Assembly (NCBI GenBank): GCA_003176045.1 | Contig: PSRM01000346.1 | Coordinates: forward strand, 40,726 to 104,725 | Source of the DNA: Verrucomicrobiota bacterium | Lineage (GTDB): Bacteria > Verrucomicrobiota > Verrucomicrobiia > Limisphaerales > UBA8199 | Reading direction: 5' to 3' | Length of the DNA: 64,000 nucleotides | Shown: in pieces, positions 59,621 to 64,000 of the stretch | How the letters are laid out: the number at the start of each line of letters is the position of its first letter | How positions within the stretch are numbered: position 1 is the first letter of the stretch | Translations under genes and position numbers: made by a program | The notes under the pieces: model-generated | What the model was told of the DNA's origin: nothing | Database searches by the model: none | What the model saw: the letters and a program-made list of their open reading frames with translations, nothing else

Positions 59621-61060
59621 ATGAGCGCTCATAACCCACGCCCTCGGGTGCTTGTGATCGAAGACGATGTGGAGCTGGCCGATTCACTGAAATTCAACCT
59701 GGAACAGGCCGGTTACGACGCCGAGACGGTTGCCAATGCGCAAGAAGGCATGGCTTGCGCCAATTCGGGAGATTTCGATGTCATCATTACAGATTTCCAG
59801 ATGCCAGGGGCCACCGGGCTGGATCTGCTCGGTACGCTGCGGCCCGAGATGCCTTATCTGCCGATTATATTGATCACGGGTCATCACAAGACCGAAACGG
59901 CGATTGAAGCCACCCGGCTGGGCGCGTTCGATTACGTCCTCAAACCCATACTGGACTGGGAGGCGTTCCTGGCCCTGGTCGGAAAGGCTGCGGCCAGCCG
60001 GGCCCTGGCGGCCAAACACGCCGGTCCTCAAGCCAGGAAGAACGAGGAACGGGCCATCATCGGCCGCAGCAGCCCGATGCAGGAGGTCTTCAAAGCCATC
60101 GGCCGCGTGGCGGCAAGGCCTGTCACCGTACTCATCCGTGGTGAGACGGGCACAGGCAAGGAGCTGGTAGCCCGCGCGCTCCATCAATACGGCGGACGCG
60201 ACGACAAGCCCTTTGTAATCGTCAATTGCGCGGCCATCCCGAACCCTTTGCTGGAAAGTGAACTCTTTGGCCATGAACAAGGCTCGTTCACGGGCGCGGA
60301 ATCCAAGAGGATGGGCAAGTTCGAGCAAGCCGACCATGGAACAATCTTTTTGGACGAAATTGGTGACATGAGCCCTGACACCCAGGCCAAACTTCTGCGC
60401 GTGCTGGCGGACAAAACGATCCAACGTGTCGGTGGGCGAGATCCTATTCAGGTGGACGTGCGGGTGCTTGCGGCCACGCATTGCGACCTGGAGGCTGGCG
60501 TGCGGTCCAAAAAATTTCGCGAGGATCTTTACTATCGCCTCAATGATGCGGTGATCCATCTGCCACCATTGCGCGAGCGCCGCGAAGACATTCCGGACCT
60601 GGTCAGATACTTTCTGTCTCAACACTCCGCTGGGCGAGTGGGGCCGGCCATCACGCCCGAAGCCATGCGCGTGTTGGAGTATCGCGCCTGGCCGGGCAAC
60701 GTGCGTGAACTGCGCAACGCGGTCCATCGCGCTCTGCTTCAGGCCCAGGGCCATATGATCGAACCTGAACACGTGCGCCAGGCCGTCGGCGGCCCGAGTC
60801 TGGACTCGACTCAAAGCGGTGAATACCTGCCCGCCTACATTACCGACTTGCTCGACCGAGCGGAGCGCATGCCGGAAATCAAAGCGGCTCCTGAGTTGGA
60901 TCTATGGGTCCAACGTGAGTTTTACTCCCAGGCCTACCAATTAGCCCAGGGTGATCAAACCAAGGTGGCAAAATGGCTGGGCGTCTCGCGCCCAACGGTG
61001 AGGGAGAAATTGATTAGCTTCGGTTTGAAGCCGCTGGTACCTCCGACGAATCAGTCATGA
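59621..61060 (+). CDS. NtrC-type sigma-54-dependent response regulator
   Basis: A 479-residue activator. The receiver domain has the acidic pocket in VLVIEDDVE, phospho-acceptor Asp58 in VIITDFQMPG and lysine in YVLKPI. The AAA+ domain has Walker A GETGTGKELVARALH, the sigma-54 contact loop GSFTGA (a near-standard GAFTGA), and Walker B TIFLDEIGDM. A C-terminal Fis-type helix-turn-helix ends the protein (AKWLGVSRPTVREKL). It activates promoters with a -24/-12 element when phosphorylated, probably by the upstream kinase. Confidence 0.92.
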   Translation: MSAHNPRPRVLVIEDDVELADSLKFNLEQAGYDAETVANAQEGMACANSGDFDVIITDFQMPGATGLDLLGTLRPEMPYLPIILITGHHKTETAIEATRLGAFDYVLKPILDWEAFLALVGKAAASRALAAKHAGPQARKNEERAIIGRSSPMQEVFKAIGRVAARPVTVLIRGETGTGKELVARALHQYGGRDDKPFVIVNCAAIPNPLLESELFGHEQGSFTGAESKRMGKFEQADHGTIFLDEIGDMSPDTQAKLLRVLADKTIQRVGGRDPIQVDVRVLAATHCDLEAGVRSKKFREDLYYRLNDAVIHLPPLRERREDIPDLVRYFLSQHSAGRVGPAITPEAMRVLEYRAWPGNVRELRNAVHRALLQAQGHMIEPEHVRQAVGGPSLDSTQSGEYLPAYITDLLDRAERMPEIKAAPELDLWVQREFYSQAYQLAQGDQTKVAKWLGVSRPTVREKLISFGLKPLVPPTNQS

Positions 61061-61061
61061 C

Positions 61062-62525
61062 ATGATCAAACTCCTGATCATCGAGGACGAGCCGGCGTTT
61101 GCGGCGCTGCTCAAGAGCCGGCTGGAACGCGAGGACATCACAACGCAGTTGGCGGAGACTCTTTCCGAAGGTCTTCGCCTGGCAGAGACCCACGATTTCG
61201 ACGTTATCCTCACCGACCTTTATCTGCGAGAGACCAATGCCCTGGATCTGCTCGATCAACTTCCGCGCATCAAGCCTCACCTGCCGGTCATCGTGATGAC
61301 GGCACAGCACACGACCGAGACGGCCATCCAAACCATCAAGCGCGGCGCGTACGACTATTTTGCCAAACCCGACGCCCTGGACCTTGGCGAGCCTTCCGCA
61401 ACAAGCTGGCCCTGGGTCGAAGAGCTGTCGGATATGATCGAGGCCGCGGCGGAAAGCAAATGGCTGACCGATAAAGTCAGGCTCCCCAACGATACGGCGT
61501 TCTTTGAGGCGCAACCCGGCGAGCGCATGGTGGGCCGGAGCCGAAGCATGCAGGATGTTTTTAAGGCAATTGGCCGCGCGGCCGCGAGCGATGATAGCAC
61601 CGTGCTGATTCGCGGGGAAACGGGCACGGGCAAAGATTTGGCCGCGCGTGCCCTTTATGGCCATAGCACCCGGGCTGCCAAGCCGTTGGTGGTCGTCAAT
61701 TCCGCAGCCATTCCGGAGAACCTGCTGGAGAGCGAACTCTTTGGGCACGAAAAAGGTGCGTTTACGCACGCTAATGCTCGCCGCGTCGGGCGTTTCGAAC
61801 AAGCCCAGGGCGGAACGATTTTCCTCGATGAAATCGGCGACATGACGATGCCTTTGCAGCAGAAGCTACTGCGCGTGCTCCAGGAAAAAACCATCGAACG
61901 CGTCGGCGGCAAGGAAACCATCCAAGTGGATGTGCGCGTGATCGCAGCAACGCATCGGAACCTGGAGCTGGCTGTGCGGGAAAACGAATTTCGCTCCGAT
62001 CTTTACCATCGCCTGACGGTCTCGTTAATCCACCTGCCGCCGTTGCGAGAGAGGCCGGAGGACATTCCTGAGCTGGTGGACTACTTTCTGGTTTTGCACG
62101 CAGCCCGGTTAGGCGTGCGCGATCCATTGATCACCACCGAAGCCAAGGAATTGCTGGAACGCCAGCCATGGCCCGGCAACGTCCGGCAGTTGCGCAACGT
62201 GGTCCGAAAAGCGCTGTTGCTGGCCCGTGGCATGGCCATCACCCCCAAAGTCATCGAGGACGCCCTTGCGCAGATGGCTCCTCCCTCACCGGCCATTGAT
62301 CAAACTTTTGCAGAGTACGTCAGCCAGCTTCTTGGCCAGGCCAACAGAGGCGAACGGGACAAGCTTCTGGAAGCCGCCTCTGAAACGGTGGAAGAGGAAC
62401 TCTATAGTCAGGTAATCCGACGCACTCGTGGGGACCAGACCAGGGCCGCTCGGCTGCTGGGCGTTTCACGCCCCACAGTCATCGAAAAGTTGAAAAAATT
62501 CGGCCTCCACCCGTCGGGGAAATGA
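61062..62525 (+). CDS. NtrC-type response regulator with altered GAFTGA loop
   Basis: A 487-residue regulator, similar in layout to its neighbour 1 bp upstream. The receiver has Asp52 in VILTDLYLRE, and the AAA+ domain has Walker A GETGTGKDLAARALY and Walker B TIFLDEIGDM. The sigma-54 contact loop reads GAFTHA instead of GAFTGA, with His at the fifth position. Fis-type DNA binding is intact (ARLLGVSRPTVIEKL). The change may weaken sigma-54 contact, so this protein may be a repressor or bind another factor. Paralogue arising by tandem duplication. Confidence 0.9.
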   Translation: MIKLLIIEDEPAFAALLKSRLEREDITTQLAETLSEGLRLAETHDFDVILTDLYLRETNALDLLDQLPRIKPHLPVIVMTAQHTTETAIQTIKRGAYDYFAKPDALDLGEPSATSWPWVEELSDMIEAAAESKWLTDKVRLPNDTAFFEAQPGERMVGRSRSMQDVFKAIGRAAASDDSTVLIRGETGTGKDLAARALYGHSTRAAKPLVVVNSAAIPENLLESELFGHEKGAFTHANARRVGRFEQAQGGTIFLDEIGDMTMPLQQKLLRVLQEKTIERVGGKETIQVDVRVIAATHRNLELAVRENEFRSDLYHRLTVSLIHLPPLRERPEDIPELVDYFLVLHAARLGVRDPLITTEAKELLERQPWPGNVRQLRNVVRKALLLARGMAITPKVIEDALAQMAPPSPAIDQTFAEYVSQLLGQANRGERDKLLEAASETVEEELYSQVIRRTRGDQTRAARLLGVSRPTVIEKLKKFGLHPSGK

Positions 62526-63791
62526 ATGTTTTTCTCCTCCCCAGACTACGGCGAACTCATTGACTCCCTGCCCCAGATCGTCTGGAGTTCTCCACCAAAC
62601 GACTGGCCTGATTACTTCAACCGTCGCTGGTTCGAATACACCGGCCTGGTGCCCGAAGGTCAGAGGGCAGAGGACAGTGGACAGAGGACAGAGGATGGAA
62701 CGGAGGGTTCAGGGTTCAGGGTTCAGGGAGGATACCCAGCCCTAAGAGCAATTGAGGGGGGCGTGCCAGCATCCAGTATCCAGCATCCAGTATCCAGCAT
62801 CCAGTATCCCCGCCATCCATCATCCATTATCCATCACCCCGCCGCTTCCAAGCCTGGTTGGTATGCTGTGGTTCACGCGGACGATTTGCCCGGCTTCGTT
62901 GCCGAGTGGGAAACGGCCCTTCGGGCGGGTGCGCCGTTCGGCCTGATGGTGCGTTTGCGGCGCGCCGCAGATGGGGCGTTTCGGTGGCATCTAACCCGCG
63001 GCAATCCCATGCGCGATGCCGCAGGCCGAATCCGAAGATGGGTGGGCACGTTTAGCGACGTTGGAGACCGAGTCGAGGCGGAGGAAAGCCTGAAGCGATC
63101 TGCGGCAGAGTTGGCCAGGTCGAACGCTGAACTGAAAGAGTTTGCCTCTGCAGCCTCTCACGATTTGCAGGAACCTCCACGCCAGATCGCGAGCGTTATT
63201 CAGCTTTTGCTGGAACACCCTGAAAAGCTGAACGCAGAGACCGCGAAATGGCTTGGCGTCGCATACAGCGGGGCAAAACGGATGCAACGGCTCATGAACG
63301 GGCTGGTGGATTACGCGCGCCTCGGCACGAAACTGAAGCCATTTGCGGTCATTGAGAGCCAAGTGGCTTACGAACTGGCGGTCAATGAAATCAATTCTAA
63401 AATCAAGGAAACTGGCGCCTTACTGACCCACACCCCAATGCCCCGAGTGGCAGGCGACGAATCGGCCCTCGCCCGCCTGTTCAAAAACCTTCTCGACAAT
63501 GCTCTGACCTTCCGGAGCACAGAGCCTCCCAGGGTCCAGATCCTGGTGGAGAAGCTGGGCAAAGAGTGGCGCTTTGAGATCCGGGACAACGGGATTGGGA
63601 TTCCACCAAACTGCTTTCGGCGCTTATTTATTCTTTTTCAACGCTTTCATTCTCCAGCAGACGAATCGCGCATCGGCTTGGGATTGGCTGTCTCCAAGAA
63701 GATCGTCGAATTGCATCATGGGCGCATCTGGGCGGAGGCGCGGGAGGGTGGGGGCACGAGCTTTTTCTTCACACTGCCAGCAGTGCCGTAG
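62526..63791 (+). CDS. PAS sensor histidine kinase with a repeat insertion
   Basis: A 421-residue soluble kinase that begins right after the regulator stop codon. The PAS start is DSLPQIVWSSPPN and FNRRWFEYTGL. The second half resumes at GWYAVVHADDLPGFV. Between them residues 42-110 are an insertion encoded by tandem GGACAGA, GGTTCAG, ATCCAGT and ATCCATC repeats (62649-62855). The HisKA box is FASAASHDLQEPPRQIAS and the ATPase domain has NLLDNALTFRS and IRDNGIGIPPNCFRRLF. It would otherwise be a standard SHDLQEP-type kinase. Confidence 0.88.
   Translation: MFFSSPDYGELIDSLPQIVWSSPPNDWPDYFNRRWFEYTGLVPEGQRAEDSGQRTEDGTEGSGFRVQGGYPALRAIEGGVPASSIQHPVSSIQYPRHPSSIIHHPAASKPGWYAVVHADDLPGFVAEWETALRAGAPFGLMVRLRRAADGAFRWHLTRGNPMRDAAGRIRRWVGTFSDVGDRVEAEESLKRSAAELARSNAELKEFASAASHDLQEPPRQIASVIQLLLEHPEKLNAETAKWLGVAYSGAKRMQRLMNGLVDYARLGTKLKPFAVIESQVAYELAVNEINSKIKETGALLTHTPMPRVAGDESALARLFKNLLDNALTFRSTEPPRVQILVEKLGKEWRFEIRDNGIGIPPNCFRRLFILFQRFHSPADESRIGLGLAVSKKIVELHHGRIWAEAREGGGTSFFFTLPAVP
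62649..62855. repeat. Four tandem repeat families inserted in the PAS domain
   Basis: GAGGACA(GT) units (62660-62700), GGTTCAG units (62702-62729), ATCCAGTATCCAGC units (62771-62808) and ATCCATC units (62815-62838) lie consecutively in frame. The total is about 207 bp, a multiple of three, and the reading frame and PAS fold resume afterwards. Confidence 0.85.
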
Positions 63792-63800
63792 AGGTTAAAA

Positions 63801-63818
63801 AGTTAAAAAGTTAAAACC
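63801..63818. repeat. GTTAAAAA tandem repeat
   Basis: Three copies of a GTTAAAAA unit follow the kinase gene. The region 63792-64000 contains repeats only, and no gene is seen. Confidence 0.6.
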
Positions 63819-63837
63819 GGTGACTACGATCCCACGA

Positions 63838-63935
63838 TGCTTCGCGAGTGCACAGCTTTTGGAGTGCGCCAGTCCTCTGGCGCTTTGGATGATCCCGAAG
63901 CAAAAGCCAAAGCGGTAGAGGACTACTGGGCGGCG
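63838..63935. repeat. ~95-bp imperfect palindromic element, copy 3
   Basis: Same element as at 13535 (ttttggagtgcgccagtcct, then ctggcgctttggat, and aaaagccaaagcggtagagg). The right arm is broken, ending ctactgggcggcgcac instead of cgcactccaag. Confidence 0.75.
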
Positions 63936-63936
63936 C

Positions 63937-63977
63937 ACAGACATTGGTAACACTTCGCGCACACACATTGGTAACAG
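63937..63977. repeat. Direct ACATTGGTAACA repeat at the window edge
   Basis: Two copies of acattggtaaca (63941-63952 and 63965-63976) lie 24 bp apart. Similar sequence could be one end of a transposon whose body lies outside the window, but nothing here proves it. Confidence 0.3.
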
Positions 63978-64000
63978 ATGCTTGTCCTGCCCATGGGGTA

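Noticed and set aside
59684..60814. A 376-codon minus-strand frame opposite the NtrC-type regulator
   Set aside because: It is antisense to a protein with complete receiver, AAA+ and Fis motifs. It is a shadow of high-GC codon usage.

Overview
The window reads as chromosomal DNA of a soil or freshwater Verrucomicrobiota bacterium, probably near the Pedosphaera / Limisphaerales group. This is inferred from the protein mix (a secreted FTYQGRL-type protein, a 3-keto-disaccharide hydrolase-domain protein, an exported Gfo/Idh oxidoreductase, a GbsR-like regulator). It is also inferred from a striking load of short repeats: units of about 7-12 bp in tandem, often as facing inverted arms, of many unrelated families. 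No tRNA, rRNA, CRISPR array, prophage or complete insertion sequence was seen.

Region 1 (1-20562, all minus strand) is a surface polysaccharide locus. In transcription order it has two NAD-dependent sugar-nucleotide epimerases, the Wzm permease, a secreted FTYQGRL-type protein, three small hypothetical genes and the Wzt ATPase. These are followed by a methyltransferase, a pyruvyl-transferase-like enzyme, a GT-D fold glycosyltransferase, a STELLO-like glycosyltransferase, several GT4 and one GT2 glycosyltransferases, a hexapeptide acyltransferase and a multi-spanning Wzy/O-antigen-polymerase-like protein. ABC export machinery and a polymerase-like protein therefore sit together.

Region 2 (20818-37142) is mixed metabolism and signalling. 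It holds a GbsR/MarR regulator, a Gfo/Idh oxidoreductase, a two-gene lysine catabolic pair (lysine 6-transaminase and aminoadipate-semialdehyde dehydrogenase), an orphan sugar ABC permease translationally coupled to a CheY-like regulator, prolyl-tRNA synthetase, a PIN-domain toxin-like gene with two tandem related small upstream genes, a FAH-family hydrolase, a PAS histidine kinase, a DUF3800 protein and an ATP-dependent RNA ligase.

Region 3 (37144-51826, minus strand) is a respiratory complex I operon in the order nuoA-B-C-D-I-H-J-K-[AAA+ ATPase]-L-M-M-N. It lacks nuoE, nuoF and nuoG, has two nuoM genes, a NuoL with a long lateral-helix region, and a tightly coupled AAA+ ATPase between nuoK and nuoL. 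Nearly every loose gap in the operon is filled by a different repeat family, while the tightly coupled junctions have none.

Region 4 (52002-56820, minus) is a zinc/manganese-type ABC permease and binding protein, a porin and a small histidine-rich exported protein, with no ABC ATPase in view. A frameshifted gene remnant and a small exported protein follow. Region 5 (56883-63791, plus) has a GNAT acetyltransferase and then a signalling operon: membrane histidine kinase, two NtrC-type response regulators back to back, and a PAS histidine kinase.

The most unusual feature is the behaviour of the repeats. They sit between genes, but they are also found in frame inside at least six proteins (two GT4s, the GT-D enzyme, Wzt, ProS and the last histidine kinase). 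They supply C-terminal tails and stop codons (a GT4, GT-D, methyltransferase, ABC permease) and appear to build N-terminal leaders (porin, Gfo/Idh protein).
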